64,000 bases of DNA, from NCBI RefSeq assembly GCF_007570865.1, contig NZ_VLPS01000008.1, positions 248,001 through 312,000 on the forward strand, written 5' to 3'. The notes beneath the pieces were generated by a model. It was not told the DNA's origin, did no database searches, and saw only the letters and a list, made by a program, of their open reading frames with translations. Position 1 is the first letter of the stretch, and each line of letters opens with the position of its first letter. Shown here in pieces: positions 47,488-57,936 of the stretch. Position numbers and translations under genes: made by a program. This stretch comes from Atlantibacter subterraneus. GTDB taxonomy: Bacteria > Pseudomonadota > Gammaproteobacteria > Enterobacterales > Enterobacteriaceae.

Positions 47488-47496
47488 TGCAGCAGG

Positions 47497-47528
47497 TTAT
47501 GCCAGCAAATCACCTGTGTCTGGCATAA
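47497..47528 (+). terminator. Possible malS terminator
   Basis: TTATGCCAG / CTGGCATAA, a 9-bp perfect stem with a 14-nt loop, begins 10 bp after the malS stop. No clear T-run follows. Confidence 0.45.
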
Positions 47529-47621
47529 TCGGCAATCCTTGTCTGGACTGGCCTGTTTGCGCCGTTGCACAGGTAGCGTTATCGTGAGCCTCTTTTATAA
47601 GTATTCGATATCAAGACGGCT

Positions 47622-48878
47622 ATGACTTTTTCTCTTTTCGGCGACAAATTCACCCGCCATGCAGGCATTACGCGCCTGATGGAAGACCTTAACGACGGGT
47701 TACGTACTCCTGGCGCAATCATGCTGGGCGGTGGTAATCCGGCGCAAATCCCGGAGATGAACGACTATTTCCAGAAACTACTGGGTGAGATGCTGGAAAC
47801 CGGCAAAGTCACTGAAGCGCTTTGTAATTATGACGGCCCCCAGGGTAAAAGCGAACTGCTGGACGCGCTCGCCGGTATGCTGCGCGAAGAATTTGGTTGG
47901 GATATCGAACCACAGAATATTGCCCTGACAAACGGCAGCCAGAGCGCGTTTTTCTACTTGTTTAACCTGTTCGCAGGCCGCCAGGCGGACGGCTCGACTA
48001 AAAAAGCGCTGTTCCCACTGGCACCGGAATATATCGGCTACGCGGATTCCGGCCTGGAAGAGGAACTTTTCGTGTCGGCGCGTCCGAACATTGAACTGCT
48101 GCCGGAAGGCCAGTTTAAATATCACGTGGATTTCGAGCATCTGCATATTGGCGATGAAACCGCGATGATCTGCGTCTCGCGCCCTACCAACCCGACCGGT
48201 AATGTGATCACCGATGACGAGCTGATGAAGCTGGACGCCCTTGCCAACCAGCACGGCATCCCGCTGGTCATTGATAACGCTTATGGCGTCCCGTTCCCGG
48301 GCATTATCTTTTCTGAAGCGCGCCCGCTGTGGAACCCGAATATTGTTCTGTGCATGAGCCTGTCGAAACTGGGCCTGCCGGGCAGCCGCTGCGGCATTAT
48401 TATCGCCAATGAAAAGATCATCTCCGCCGTCAGCAATATGAACGGCATTATTAGCCTGGCACCCGGCGGCATCGGCCCGGCCATCGCCTGTGAAATGATT
48501 AAGCGTAAAGATCTGCTGCGCCTGTCGGAAACAGTGATTAAGCCGTTTTATCAGCAGCGCGTTCAGGAAACGATTGCCGTTATTCGTCGCTATTTGCCGG
48601 AAGAGCGTTGCCTGATCCACAAGCCGGAAGGCGCGATTTTTCTGTGGCTGTGGTTTAAAGATTTACCCATTACCACCGAGCTGCTGTACCAGCGCCTGAA
48701 AAAACGCGGCGTGTTGATGGTACCGGGGGATTACTTCTTCCCGGGTCTCGATAAACCGTGGCCGCATACTCACCAGTGTATGCGTATGAATTACGTGCCA
48801 GAGCTGGAAAAAATAGAGGCGGGAGTGAAAATCCTCGCGGAAGAGATTGCGCTCGCCTGGCAAGAGGCCAGCGCATAA
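47622..48878 (+). CDS. avtA: Valine-pyruvate aminotransferase AvtA
   Basis: A 418-residue PLP-dependent class I/II aminotransferase (transaminase C) that moves the amino group between valine/2-ketoisovalerate and alanine/pyruvate. The PLP-binding Lys is in CMSLSKLGLPGSRCG; substrate and cofactor residues lie in SRPTNPTGNVIT and VIDNAYGVPFPG. In E. coli it is repressed by alanine and leucine. Its ribosome site is weak (AAGACGG). Confidence 0.96.
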   Translation: MTFSLFGDKFTRHAGITRLMEDLNDGLRTPGAIMLGGGNPAQIPEMNDYFQKLLGEMLETGKVTEALCNYDGPQGKSELLDALAGMLREEFGWDIEPQNIALTNGSQSAFFYLFNLFAGRQADGSTKKALFPLAPEYIGYADSGLEEELFVSARPNIELLPEGQFKYHVDFEHLHIGDETAMICVSRPTNPTGNVITDDELMKLDALANQHGIPLVIDNAYGVPFPGIIFSEARPLWNPNIVLCMSLSKLGLPGSRCGIIIANEKIISAVSNMNGIISLAPGGIGPAIACEMIKRKDLLRLSETVIKPFYQQRVQETIAVIRRYLPEERCLIHKPEGAIFLWLWFKDLPITTELLYQRLKKRGVLMVPGDYFFPGLDKPWPHTHQCMRMNYVPELEKIEAGVKILAEEIALAWQEASA

Positions 48879-48882
48879 TCGA

Positions 48883-49371
48883 TTACCACGCCGCCGCCCG
48901 GCGGCGTTTTTCTGCACTGATTTGCTCGAGCTGTTGCGGGTCCATACAGCGCAACGCCGATGTCGGGCAGGCCTCAACGCAGGCCGGGCCCGCGTCCCGA
49001 TGCCAGCATAGATCGCACTTCAGCGCCTGCACCTGATGCGCGGCGACGGTGACCACTTCCATCGCTCCGTAAGGACATGCCACCATACAGGTTTTGCAGC
49101 CGATACAGCGCGCCTGATCCACAAAGACAAAATCATTGCGGCGGGAAATCGCCTGGGTCGGGCAAACCGCGCCGCACGGCGCGTCTTCACACTGGCGACA
49201 TACCGCCGCCGTAGACAGCATACCGGTTTTGACGACCCGAATACGCGGTTGAAAGGCTTCCGGACTGACCTCAGAGCAATCCTGCGCGGCCTGATGCGAG
49301 ACGACGCAGGCCACTTCACAGGTACGGCAACCAATACATTTATTCGCTTCGGCAACAATAAAGCGGTTCAT
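48883..49371 (-). CDS. ysaA: 4Fe-4S ferredoxin-type electron transfer protein YsaA
   Basis: A 162-residue HycB/DmsB-like iron-sulphur protein with four Cys clusters: CIGCRTCEVAC, CRQCEDAPCGAVC, CIGCKTCMVAC and CDLCWH..CVEAC. It should hold four [4Fe-4S] centres and carry electrons for a cytoplasmic or membrane oxidoreductase; no partner gene is adjacent. The start MNRFIVAEANK has GGAG six bases upstream and matches E. coli; ATG 49383 is rejected. Confidence 0.9.
   Translation of the reverse strand: MNRFIVAEANKCIGCRTCEVACVVSHQAAQDCSEVSPEAFQPRIRVVKTGMLSTAAVCRQCEDAPCGAVCPTQAISRRNDFVFVDQARCIGCKTCMVACPYGAMEVVTVAAHQVQALKCDLCWHRDAGPACVEACPTSALRCMDPQQLEQISAEKRRRAAAW
48890..48912 (+). terminator. avtA terminator inside ysaA 3' end
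   Basis: CGCCGCC / GGCGGCG with loop GCCC, then TTTTT, ends 34 bp after the avtA stop. It lies in the last codons of the convergent ysaA. Confidence 0.8.
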
Positions 49372-49555
49372 TTCCCACTCCATCAGACCCTAAAAGAGCC
49401 AGATTGCCAGAAAACGTCCGCCTTTCTCTTTGATCCTGGCGGGTAAACAGGCCAGATTTCGCTAGCCTCCTGTTTTTAAACCATTACCTTTATTTACATT
49501 CCGCTGCCGGGCCTCAGCCATAATTAGTCGTATGCCTCCCTGAAAGGAAAATCAT

Positions 49556-50440
49556 ATGCAGCATTTCATTGGCTTCGATGTAGGTGGAACGCACATCAAA
49601 CATGGCGTGATTGATGAAGAAGGTAATGAGTTAACTTCCGATGAGTACGACACGCCGGAAGACGAGCAAACGTTTCGCAAAAAATGGCAGGAAGTGGTTG
49701 AGGCGTATCAGAAAGAGCACGAGATTGTCGGCATTGGCGTCAGCTTTCCCGGCCACATTAACTCTCATACCGGCGAGGCCGCCAAAGCCGGCGCGCTGGA
49801 CTATATGGACGGCGTTAATCTGCTGGAACTGTTCGCCGAACTGACCGATCTTCCCGCCGTTGTCGAAAACGACGCCAACTGCGCGGCGTTGGGCGAACTG
49901 TGGCGCGGTGCGGGAAAAGAGTATCAAAACTTTGTGTGCATTACCGTCGGCACCGGTATTGGCGGCGGGATTATTCTCGACGGCGAACTTTACCGGGGCT
50001 CGCATTACCGCGCCGGTGAGTTTGGCGTCATCCCGGTGGGCAATAATGGTGAATGCATGCATGAAGTGGCCTCCGCCAGCGGGTTGATGGAAGCCTGCCG
50101 CCAGGCGCTGGCGCTGTCAGTAGACGAAATGCCACACGGCAAAGAGCTGTTTGATCGTATGAACAGCGATGTTCATTTACGCGAAGCCATCGATGAATGG
50201 GCACGCAATCTGGCGCGCGGCGTTTATAGCGTGATTTCGATGTTTGATCCGCAGGTGGTATTGATCGGCGGCGGCATTAGCGAAGAGGAGAAAGTTTTCC
50301 AGCTGTTAGGACGTCATCTGGAAACGTTCGAACTTTGGGATGACTTGCAGGTGCCGATCCAGCCCTGCCAGCTGGGGAATCAGGCCGGACGCCTCGGCGC
50401 GGTCTGGCTGGCGAAGAAAAAAATCGCGCCCCGGAAATGA
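49556..50440 (+). CDS. ROK-family sugar kinase
   Basis: A 294-residue ROK kinase. The phosphate loop is FDVGGTHIKHGVID, the catalytic Asp is in VVENDANCAALGE, and the ATP-phosphate motif is VGTGIGGGIILDG. The usual zinc signature (GH..CxCGxxGCxE) is mostly lost: AGEFGVIPVGNNGECMHE has Val in place of the His and one Cys. Substrate unknown; relatives phosphorylate glucose, GlcNAc, ManNAc or beta-glucosides. It stands alone where E. coli has the yiaJ-S cluster. AAAGGAAA precedes the ATG. Confidence 0.87.
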   Translation: MQHFIGFDVGGTHIKHGVIDEEGNELTSDEYDTPEDEQTFRKKWQEVVEAYQKEHEIVGIGVSFPGHINSHTGEAAKAGALDYMDGVNLLELFAELTDLPAVVENDANCAALGELWRGAGKEYQNFVCITVGTGIGGGIILDGELYRGSHYRAGEFGVIPVGNNGECMHEVASASGLMEACRQALALSVDEMPHGKELFDRMNSDVHLREAIDEWARNLARGVYSVISMFDPQVVLIGGGISEEEKVFQLLGRHLETFELWDDLQVPIQPCQLGNQAGRLGAVWLAKKKIAPRK

Positions 50441-50463
50441 GGCGCGAGCGTGGTGGCTAAAAA

Positions 50464-51615
50464 TCAAAATGCCGCTTGATAGATAGCCACAATCTCATCG
50501 TGCGACGCCTGAACAGGATTGGTTAAACCACAGGCGTCTTTCAGCGCATTGGTGGCAAGCGTCGCAAAATCCTGCTCTTTGACGTTCAGATCGCGCAGGC
50601 CAGCCGGAATATTGACGCGTTTCGCCAGTTGGCGGATGGCTTCTACGCAGGCTTTCGCCCCTTGTTGAGCGCTCATGGCGCTGACATCAACGCCCATCGC
50701 CTCGGCGCAATCGCGTAAACGTGCCGCAGCCACACGGCTGTTAAAATGCTCCACGTGCGGCAGCAGAATGGCGTTACAGACGCCATGCGGCAGGTCGTAA
50801 AAACCGCCCAGTTGATGCGCCATAGCGTGAACATAGCCGAGCGAGGCATTGTTAAAAGCCATACCCGCCATAAATTGCGCATACGCCATGGCTTCACGCG
50901 CGACCATGTTATCGCCTTCATCGACGGCAATCGGCAAGTTTTTGACAATCATGGTGATGGCTTTAAGCGCACAGGCATCGGTAATCGGCGTGGCGGCAAT
51001 AGAGACATAGGCTTCAATCGCGTGGGTCAGCGCATCCATACCGGTAGCCGCCGTCAGGGATTTAGGCATTCCCATCATTAAAGCCGGGTCGTTAACCGAC
51101 ATGACCGGCGTCACGTGTTTATCAACAATCGCCATTTTTATATGGCGCTGCTCGTCAGTGATAATACAGAAACGGGTCATTTCTGACGCCGTGCCCGCCG
51201 TAGTATTAATGGCAATCATCGGTAGCTGTGGTTTCGGCGAGCGATCGACGCCCTCATAATCCCGAATATCGCCGCCGTTCGCTGCAACCAGAGCAATACC
51301 TTTTGCGCAGTCGTGAGGAGAGCCGCCACCCAGTGAAATAACGCAATCACAGTGGTTAGCGCGCAATATCGCCAGGCCCGCTTTCACATTGGCCGTCGTC
51401 GGGTTGGGGTGAGTACCGTCAAACACCACGCTTTTAATATTGCGTTCAGTCAGCGCGTGCTGAAGCTGCTCCGCCATCCCCAGTTTTGCCAACATGATAT
51501 CGGTAACGATCAGCGCACTTTTATAACCATAATCGTGGGCAGTATTTAACGCATCATTTAACGAGTTCGTGCCAATAATATTGACGGCAGGAATATAAAA
51601 TACGGATGTCATCAT
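50464..51615 (-). CDS. yiaY: Iron-dependent alcohol dehydrogenase YiaY
   Basis: A 383-residue type III, Fe2+-dependent alcohol dehydrogenase, close to E. coli YiaY. The NAD site is [13 protein letters not shown]; metal-ligand regions are [14 protein letters not shown] and [19 protein letters not shown]. Physiological substrate not known. The start has AAGGAAAG five bases upstream; ATG 51612 is next to it, and an open frame 24 codons further up is excluded. Confidence 0.95.
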   Translation of the reverse strand: MMTSVFYIPAVNIIGTNSLNDALNTAHDYGYKSALIVTDIMLAKLGMAEQLQHALTERNIKSVVFDGTHPNPTTANVKAGLAILRANHCDCVISLGGGSPHDCAKGIALVAANGGDIRDYEGVDRSPKPQLPMIAINTTAGTASEMTRFCIITDEQRHIKMAIVDKHVTPVMSVNDPALMMGMPKSLTAATGMDALTHAIEAYVSIAATPITDACALKAITMIVKNLPIAVDEGDNMVAREAMAYAQFMAGMAFNNASLGYVHAMAHQLGGFYDLPHGVCNAILLPHVEHFNSRVAAARLRDCAEAMGVDVSAMSAQQGAKACVEAIRQLAKRVNIPAGLRDLNVKEQDFATLATNALKDACGLTNPVQASHDEIVAIYQAAF

Positions 51616-51765
51616 TTCTTTCCTTGGTGGATTTAAAAAGTTTTTCCGTAATATACCTGCGCCATTTAAAAAGATAGCGGCAACCAATAAAAAGAAATAA
51701 TAAATTACGCCATGAATAACAATACAGAAAAATTAAGAAGTTATTTATTATTAATATTAATGAAT

Positions 51766-51803
51766 CGAAGTGATGCATTTATTTATACAAATACATCACT
51801 TCG
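51766..51803 (-). terminator. Hairpin after selB
   Basis: CGAAGTGATG (51766-51775) pairs perfectly with CATCACTTCG (51794-51803) 11 bp beyond the selB stop. The following minus-strand sequence is A/T-rich without a pure U-run. It is probably the selAB terminator, but an operator for yiaY is possible. Confidence 0.55.
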
Positions 51804-51814
51804 CCAAAGCCGTG

Positions 51815-53659
51815 TTACTGACGGCCAAATAATGCCGCATCCCGTAATAAATGCTCATTACCGCGTCGGCGAGTAAAACCGATGCGGTCGAAATATTCCA
51901 GGATTTGAATCGCCAGTTTCCTGCCCACATTCAGGCTGTCGCGGAAATCCGCCGCCTGGGTGGATCCTTTCTCACTGTCCAGCCGGCGGATCAGGTCAGC
52001 GAACATCACAATCCGATCGTTACGGTAATAGCGATCTTTAACGATCGCGGTAATCAGCCCCTGTAACGCCGCCTGACGGAGAAATTTACGCATCTCCTGT
52101 TCGTCGGTGCCGGTTTCACGGGCCAGATCGCGTACCCACCACGGGTCGTCGCCAAACAATCCGGCAATACTCTCCCAGCGCTGCTGCTGTTCGGGCGTAA
52201 AGCCCGCCTGATGCCCCGGTAAATGCAGCCAGCCCTGATAGCTGACGATCAGCCCCGCCTCGCGCATCTTCTCAATCAGCGCCAGTACCAGCGGCTCTTC
52301 CTGCGAAGGCAGCGCCATACGGCGCAGGCGTTCGCGCCCCGGCCCGGGTTCATCGCTATGCTGATCGTGATAATAGCTGAGGGTATCCAGCAGTTTGCGC
52401 TGCCAGCACGCCGCCACTTCAGCGCTTAACAGATGCTCGCCTGCCTGCAATCGCTCAGGCCGGTTTAACAGCGCAGCCAGACCCTGCGGCGTCAGCTGAC
52501 GATGCCAGGCGAAATCCGGCAGTGATACCGCGCCGCGCTCAAGGTGCAACGTCAGCGCTTCGGCATCGTCCTGCACATCAGCAAGCCGCGCCAGCCAGTC
52601 GAGAAACTCGCTCTGGCGCTTGCCGCGACGCGGCGGATCGGTCAACAGCACTCTCCCGCCGCCCAGCGTGTGCCGGGCGCTGATATCGCGCAAAATCACC
52701 CGATCGTTGTCGCACAGCCACAGCGGGGTATCCAGCACCAGCTCGGCAAAGCGCTCGTCGAGCAGGGAAATACGCCCGGTGATATGGCTGGCGGCGTGAT
52801 GGATATGCAGCGGTTGCCACTGCTGGAACGGTGCCAGGGCATGCGTCTCGATAATCACCCGATCGCACAGGCGGCGCGGCGCGGTGGAAAGCAGCCAGTC
52901 GCCACGGCTGATCTGCTCTTTTTGAGCGTCGCCGCTGATGTTGAGCGCAATACGTTGCCCGGCGCGCGCCTGCTGGGTATCGGTGTTTTGCGCGTGCAAA
53001 CCGCGCACCCGCATCGGTTTATCGACGCCCGTCAGCCACAGCGTATCGCCGACATTGACTTCACCGCTTAGCGCTGTGCCGGTCACCACCAGGCCCGCGC
53101 CCTTAACGGTAAACGCCCGGTCAATCGCCAGGCGAAAACGGTGCTCAACGGGATGCGTTTGCGGTTGTAGTTCACGGATGTGCTGGCGCAGGGCGTCAAT
53201 ACCCTCAGCTTGCGTGACGGCAGTGACAAACAGCGCCGCCGCAGGCCAGTTCATGCGCGCCAGCAGGTTTTCCACCTCGGCTTTCACCTCCTTAACGCGC
53301 GCGTCATCAACCCGATCCGCTTTGGTGAGCGCCACGGTGAGCGTGGGGCGTCCGGCCAGTTGCAATAGGGTTAAGTGCTCTTCGGTTTGCGCCATCACGC
53401 TGTCATCGCACGCCACCACCAGCAGCGCATGGTCGATACCGCCCACGCCCGCCAGCATATTGGCGAGGAATTTTTCATGGCCCGGCACATCGATGAAACC
53501 TATCACCCGGCCATCTTTCTGCGGCCAGTAGGCGTAGCCCAAATCAATGGTCATGCCGCGCTGTTTCTCTTCCGGCAAACGGTCGGCGTTTACGCCGGTC
53601 AACGCCTGCAACAGCGTGGTTTTACCGTGGTCAACGTGTCCTGCGGTGGCAATAATCAT
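51815..53659 (-). CDS. selB: Selenocysteine-specific elongation factor SelB
   Basis: A 614-residue GTPase that brings Sec-tRNA(Sec) to UGA codons marked by a SECIS hairpin. The N-terminal EF-Tu-like part has G1 GHVDHGKTT (residues 7-15), G3 DVPGHE and G4 TKAD. Domains 2-3 run to about residue 370, and the C-terminal winged helices (about 377-614) bind SECIS RNA. Its ATG overlaps the selA stop by 4 bp, as in E. coli. selC is not in the window. Confidence 0.97.
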   Translation of the reverse strand: MIIATAGHVDHGKTTLLQALTGVNADRLPEEKQRGMTIDLGYAYWPQKDGRVIGFIDVPGHEKFLANMLAGVGGIDHALLVVACDDSVMAQTEEHLTLLQLAGRPTLTVALTKADRVDDARVKEVKAEVENLLARMNWPAAALFVTAVTQAEGIDALRQHIRELQPQTHPVEHRFRLAIDRAFTVKGAGLVVTGTALSGEVNVGDTLWLTGVDKPMRVRGLHAQNTDTQQARAGQRIALNISGDAQKEQISRGDWLLSTAPRRLCDRVIIETHALAPFQQWQPLHIHHAASHITGRISLLDERFAELVLDTPLWLCDNDRVILRDISARHTLGGGRVLLTDPPRRGKRQSEFLDWLARLADVQDDAEALTLHLERGAVSLPDFAWHRQLTPQGLAALLNRPERLQAGEHLLSAEVAACWQRKLLDTLSYYHDQHSDEPGPGRERLRRMALPSQEEPLVLALIEKMREAGLIVSYQGWLHLPGHQAGFTPEQQQRWESIAGLFGDDPWWVRDLARETGTDEQEMRKFLRQAALQGLITAIVKDRYYRNDRIVMFADLIRRLDSEKGSTQAADFRDSLNVGRKLAIQILEYFDRIGFTRRRGNEHLLRDAALFGRQ

Positions 53660-55047
53660 TTGGTCAACATCTCCATAAAGCGCGCTTCATCTTCAAGGCA
53701 GCGTAAATCCAGCCATACCCGGCCATCGTATATGCGGCCAATCACCGGCGTCGGTAAATTGCGCAGATCGGCAGCCAGTTTTTCCGCCGTGCTGCCCCGT
53801 CCGTCGCGCGGCGTGAAGGTTATCGCCGCGCTGGGCAAGCGATCTACCGGCAACGAGCCACTGCCGATCTGTGACTGGCACGGCATGACGGCAACGTCGA
53901 ACGCCTCGCCAAAACGCTTCTGCAAACCGGGCAGCAGGCGCTGCGCCTGCTGATGGATCGACCCGGCATCGCGGGTTAACAGCCGCAGCGTGGGAAGCTG
54001 CTGCTCGAGCGCTTCCGGATGGCGATACAGGCGCAGCGTGGCTTCCAGCGCGGCGAGCGTCATTTTATCCGCCCTTAGCGCGCGTTTTAACGGATGACGC
54101 TGCACGCGTTCGATCAGCGCTTTTTTGCCGACGATAATGCCCGCCTGTGGCCCGCCCAGCAGTTTATCGCCGGAAAAGCTCACCAGGCTGACGCCAGCGG
54201 CAACCAGCTCCTGTACCATCGGTTCTTTGGGCAAGCCGTAACGGCTCAGATCTACCAGCGAGCCGCTGCCTAAATCCGATACTACCGGCACGCCGAGCGG
54301 ATCGGCCAACTGCACCAGTTCCGCTTCGCTGATGGCCCGGGTAAAGCCTTCAATATGGTAATTACTGGTGTGAACTTTCATCACTAAGGCGGTATTTTCG
54401 CCTATCGCCTGCTGGTAATCCGCAGGATGGGTACGGTTGGTGGTGCCGACTTCCACCAGTTGGCAACCCGCCTGGCGCATCACATCCGGAATGCGGAATG
54501 AACCGCCGATCTCCACCAGTTCGCCGCGTGATACCACCACCTCTTTGCCATCGGAACAGGCTGCCAGCATCAGCAATACGGCGGCGGCGTTGTTATTGAC
54601 GATGCAGGCATCTTCCGCGCCGGTCATCTCGCACAACAGCTGCGCCAGCGCCCGATCGCGGTGGCCGCGCCCGGCATCGTCCAGATCGTATTCCAGGGTG
54701 ACTGCCGAGCGCATGACATTCGCCACGGCTTCGATGGCGCTTTCTGACTGCAACGCGCGCCCCAGATTGGTATGCAACACGGTGCCGGTGAGATTGAACA
54801 CCGCGCGATACGCACTCTGCGCGGCGGCGCTTAACCGGCGTTCGCAGGCAGCAGCCCAGTGCTGGCACCAGTCCGGCAACGCATGGCATTTCCGCACGCT
54901 GTGCCGGGCCTCGTCCTGAAGCTGGCGCAGCATATCGGCAACCTGGGTATGGCCCCAGTGTTCAAGTAACGGTTGAAAAGCCGCATCCCGCAGCAGGCTG
55001 TCCGTAGAGGGGATCTGGCTATAGAGCGAACGGTTTTCTGTAGTCAT
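53656..55047 (-). CDS. selA: L-seryl-tRNA(Sec) selenium transferase SelA
   Basis: A 463-residue PLP enzyme that changes Ser-tRNA(Sec) into Sec-tRNA(Sec) with selenophosphate. The PLP Lys is in [31 protein letters not shown] and [13 protein letters not shown] are strongly conserved. The start [11 protein letters not shown] matches E. coli; 20 upstream codons are excluded. It is first in selAB, with yibF as an upstream neighbour on the same strand. Confidence 0.97.
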   Translation of the reverse strand: MTTENRSLYSQIPSTDSLLRDAAFQPLLEHWGHTQVADMLRQLQDEARHSVRKCHALPDWCQHWAAACERRLSAAAQSAYRAVFNLTGTVLHTNLGRALQSESAIEAVANVMRSAVTLEYDLDDAGRGHRDRALAQLLCEMTGAEDACIVNNNAAAVLLMLAACSDGKEVVVSRGELVEIGGSFRIPDVMRQAGCQLVEVGTTNRTHPADYQQAIGENTALVMKVHTSNYHIEGFTRAISEAELVQLADPLGVPVVSDLGSGSLVDLSRYGLPKEPMVQELVAAGVSLVSFSGDKLLGGPQAGIIVGKKALIERVQRHPLKRALRADKMTLAALEATLRLYRHPEALEQQLPTLRLLTRDAGSIHQQAQRLLPGLQKRFGEAFDVAVMPCQSQIGSGSLPVDRLPSAAITFTPRDGRGSTAEKLAADLRNLPTPVIGRIYDGRVWLDLRCLEDEARFMEMLTK

Positions 55048-55116
55048 GGCGCTGAATGGGTTAGTGAAAATACCCATCAGTGTACAGGGGGCACTACCCC
55101 CTGTCATATCAGGAGA

Positions 55117-55725
55117 TCAAGCTGTGGGCGGTTCGGTGCGGGCAAAGCTCTCGCGCTGGAATAACGTTTCTACCAGTTTCACCAGTTTTGGGCGGTCCAC
55201 GCACCAGCCCGGCGATACCCGGCGGAAATTGAGATAACCAATGGCGCAGGCGACGGCAATGGTGGCGACATTCAGTTCATCCGCTTTCAGCGTGCCGTCC
55301 GCCACGTATTTTTCCAGGGTATCCAGGCTGCGGCTGATTTTTTCGCGCTGGCGCAGCAGCTCGGTCTCGGACTGTTGCGCAGCCGGGCGAGCCTGCTCGC
55401 GTACCGAGACCAGCCCCGCATCCATAATGCCGTCGGCCAGCGCTTCAATCTGGCGTACTTTTAACGAGGCCATAGGATCGCGCGGCAGCAGCGCCGGGGC
55501 GATACCCAGCAGTTCCAGGTACTCCACAATGATGGGGGAGTTAAACCACACCTCGCCGTCGTCGGTCACCAGCGCCGGCACTTTGCCTAGCGGGTTGTAC
55601 TGGACGATTTTGTTCTGCGCTTCATACGGGGCATCGTTGACGAATTCAAACGTAATCCCCTTCTCAAGCATGATTATCGAAATCTTGCGTACAAACGGGC
55701 TGGTATAACTACCGACAAGCTTCAT
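55117..55725 (-). CDS. yibF: Glutathione S-transferase-like protein YibF
   Basis: A 202-residue GST. The thioredoxin-like N-terminal domain opens [14 protein letters not shown], with a Ser in the place of the activating residue, and has [10 protein letters not shown] and SPIIVEYLE for glutathione binding. The all-helical C-terminal domain follows from about residue 85. Function in the cell is unknown. The start matches E. coli; the longer open frame reaches upstream by 24 codons. Confidence 0.93.
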   Translation of the reverse strand: MKLVGSYTSPFVRKISIIMLEKGITFEFVNDAPYEAQNKIVQYNPLGKVPALVTDDGEVWFNSPIIVEYLELLGIAPALLPRDPMASLKVRQIEALADGIMDAGLVSVREQARPAAQQSETELLRQREKISRSLDTLEKYVADGTLKADELNVATIAVACAIGYLNFRRVSPGWCVDRPKLVKLVETLFQRESFARTEPPTA

Positions 55726-55823
55726 GACTGACTCCCTGGATAAACGCCAATAAAGCGATAAGTATGGCGCAGATCGGGCGAAATGGCAGGACGGCAATGC
55801 AACTTGCCGTCCCGTTTTCTGGA

Positions 55824-56960
55824 TTAGTGATCGAGGTAGAGATAGTGCATCCAGCTGGTCATCCTCAGCAGCACTTTGCGCATCACGGAAACATGGGTGA
55901 AATGCTGGGAATAGACGGCGACCTGGGCGTAAATACCGTCCGGCAGCGCATCGATATCTTCGCTGGGGTCGAGAATAATCGTCGCAATCACGCCGTCGCC
56001 GCCGGGAGTAATGTTGAGCGTTTGCAGAGTGCCCTGCGACTGATACGCGCCGGTTGGCACAATCGGGCTGATCATTGCCAGCTTGCCGTGGAAAACCTGT
56101 CCCGGCAGCGCATTAAATACCACCTCCGCGTCATCGCCGGGTTGCAGGCGCAGCAGCGAGTTCTGGCGGAATGCGGCAATCACCTGGCGTTTTTGCTCGG
56201 GGATAAACACCATCACCGGGCGTAGCGGCAGCGCCGCCGCATAGGTGCCGGGGCGTACCAGAACCTGCGTGACATAGCCATTTTCCGGGGCGCGCACCAC
56301 GGTTTGCGACAGATTATAGGTTGCTTCCGCCACTTGGGCGCGCAGGCTGGCCACTTCGGACCGATCGCCGAACAGACGGCTGTTAATCTGGCTTTTAATC
56401 TGTTGCTGGTCGGCCAGCGACGCTTTTAACACCGCTTCCTGAGCCAGATACTGCTGGCGGGCGGTATCAATATCCCGCTCGGAAAACGGGTTAACCTTCG
56501 CCTGGCTGCCCCGCAAATAGCGTTGATAATCCTTGAAGAATTTGTCGCGTTCGGCAGTAGCCTGATCGGTAATCGCTACGGCTTCCTGCAATTGCGACTC
56601 CAGCACTTTGGTGGCGTTCTCCGCGGTAACCAAATCCGCCTGCAATTTTCTTAACCGGGCCTCATAGCGCGTCGGGTCAAGCTTAAACAGCATCTCACCT
56701 TTCTTAATGAGCTGGTTTTGCTTTTGCGTCACGTCAACAACCACACCGGTAACCTGGGGAACGATGGGAATAGAGACCACCGCTTTTTGCGCAGTAAACG
56801 TATAAGGGTGGTTGTAATTCATTAATAAAATTAACGCCCCTACCAGAAATACGCCGCCCAGGGCTGCGGTGGGGATGGTCCATTTATTTACCGGTATTTT
56901 GAAAATTTTAAATATTAGCCAGGCCAGCGCGACATAGGTGAGGATAATGAGCAGGTCCAT
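55824..56960 (-). CDS. yibH: HlyD-type membrane fusion protein YibH
   Basis: A 378-residue inner-membrane protein with two N-terminal membrane segments (about residues 3-20 and 28-46), a periplasmic barrel-sandwich/lipoyl domain ([24 protein letters not shown]), a coiled-coil hairpin (about 90-205) and a beta-barrel ([15 protein letters not shown]). Such proteins serve MFS or ABC exporters, but none is adjacent. It is paired with yibI (2-bp gap) as in E. coli. Confidence 0.92.
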   Translation of the reverse strand: MDLLIILTYVALAWLIFKIFKIPVNKWTIPTAALGGVFLVGALILLMNYNHPYTFTAQKAVVSIPIVPQVTGVVVDVTQKQNQLIKKGEMLFKLDPTRYEARLRKLQADLVTAENATKVLESQLQEAVAITDQATAERDKFFKDYQRYLRGSQAKVNPFSERDIDTARQQYLAQEAVLKASLADQQQIKSQINSRLFGDRSEVASLRAQVAEATYNLSQTVVRAPENGYVTQVLVRPGTYAAALPLRPVMVFIPEQKRQVIAAFRQNSLLRLQPGDDAEVVFNALPGQVFHGKLAMISPIVPTGAYQSQGTLQTLNITPGGDGVIATIILDPSEDIDALPDGIYAQVAVYSQHFTHVSVMRKVLLRMTSWMHYLYLDH

Positions 56961-56962
56961 GA

Positions 56963-57298
56963 TTATTCACCCGTTTCATCTGGTTTTTGAAGGTTTTCCT
57001 GGCGCGCCAGTTCATTTTCCAGCGCGATAATACGCTGATTTAATGCATCTATTCGTTGGGCATCCTGCATTCCCCAGCCCCGCTCTGGACGGTAAAGCGT
57101 GGCCCAAATCCATAAGAACGGCCAAATAACGTGCAGGGTAAATAAGCTAACCCAGCCTGCCACATGAATAGCGTCCGCATGAGGATGATTACGCTTTTTG
57201 GCTATTTCATAGGGAATGTCATGAATAATGATCACCCCATAGAAAATCACCAGAAAGACCACGATTAACACACCGAGAGCGAAATAATTAAGAAACAT
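56963..57298 (-). CDS. yibI: DUF3302 inner-membrane protein YibI
   Basis: A 111-residue protein with two membrane helices (about residues 4-26 and 50-70, [17 protein letters not shown]) and a short C-terminal coiled coil. It matches E. coli YibI, and its function is unknown but linked to YibH. The start MFLNYFALG has GGGAGG eight bases upstream; 16 upstream codons are rejected. Confidence 0.9.
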   Translation of the reverse strand: MFLNYFALGVLIVVFLVIFYGVIIIHDIPYEIAKKRNHPHADAIHVAGWVSLFTLHVIWPFLWIWATLYRPERGWGMQDAQRIDALNQRIIALENELARQENLQKPDETGE

Positions 57299-57618
57299 GC
57301 CGGCCTCCCACGAGAAACCAACCCGATACCGTGGCATCAGGCGCAATGCGTCTGCTATCCGTGATGTGGAATGCGCCAGCCAGCGTTTAAGAGAGGAGAT
57401 AACGCTGTTATCTGGCTGTCATGATTTACTGTTATTAAGTAGCCCATTGCAGGCCCGTACCGCTTGATAATTCAATAATAGAATAATTTAGCCACGGGTG
57501 CTTTGCATCATGCTGAAGGATGATGACCGTCCTGAATGTCGCAAAATTACAGACCTCGACTGAGCCTTAGTCAGGTTTGCTGTTGATCACATTCAGTTAA
57601 ATCCGAGTCAAAATTTAT

Positions 57619-57634
57619 TGTGATCATCATCACA
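57619..57634. promoter_or_regulatory. CRP site 1 upstream of mtlA
   Basis: TGTGATCATCATCACA has a perfect TGTGA-N6-TCACA. It is the most upstream clear site of three. Confidence 0.85.
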
Positions 57635-57662
57635 AACAAATAACAAACCAGCCGCCATAAAT

Positions 57663-57678
57663 TGTGATTATTATCACA
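57663..57678. promoter_or_regulatory. CRP site 2 upstream of mtlA
   Basis: TGTGATTATTATCACA is a second perfect TGTGA-N6-TCACA, centred 44 bp from site 1 (about four helical turns). Confidence 0.85.
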
Positions 57679-57735
57679 TTTATACTCCTGATGCGGCGCT
57701 TTCTTTACCTTTGTTCTTTTTCTACACAGGGTATT

Positions 57736-57751
57736 TGTGATCCTGATCACC
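57736..57751. promoter_or_regulatory. CRP site 3 upstream of mtlA
   Basis: TGTGATCCTGATCACC matches nine of ten consensus bases. It is centred 73 bp from site 2 (about seven helical turns). Confidence 0.8.
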
Positions 57752-57936
57752 CCATATGGCTGGCCTACCCCCTGCAAAAGGAGATCTAAATCACACTATT
57801 CCCCACCGACTGGACAGTTGAACGATTCAATGCCAGATTTCGCATCACCAGGACATTGAGCCGGCTACCTCTGCCGCCACGTTCACAATAAACCTCGGGC
57901 CGCAAGCCTGCGCGTAAACATAAGAAGGGGTGTTTT

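Larger units (their letters stand above)
57299..57936. promoter_or_regulatory. yibI-mtlA intergenic region
   Basis: A 638-bp region with no gene. The yibIH promoter must lie at the left; I see no clear motif there. The right part (57576-57780) is A/T-rich and holds the CRP sites of mtlA. A weaker CRP-like half (TGTTGATCACATT, about 57580-57592) lies further up. No leader peptide with a convincing ribosome site was found. Confidence 0.6.
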
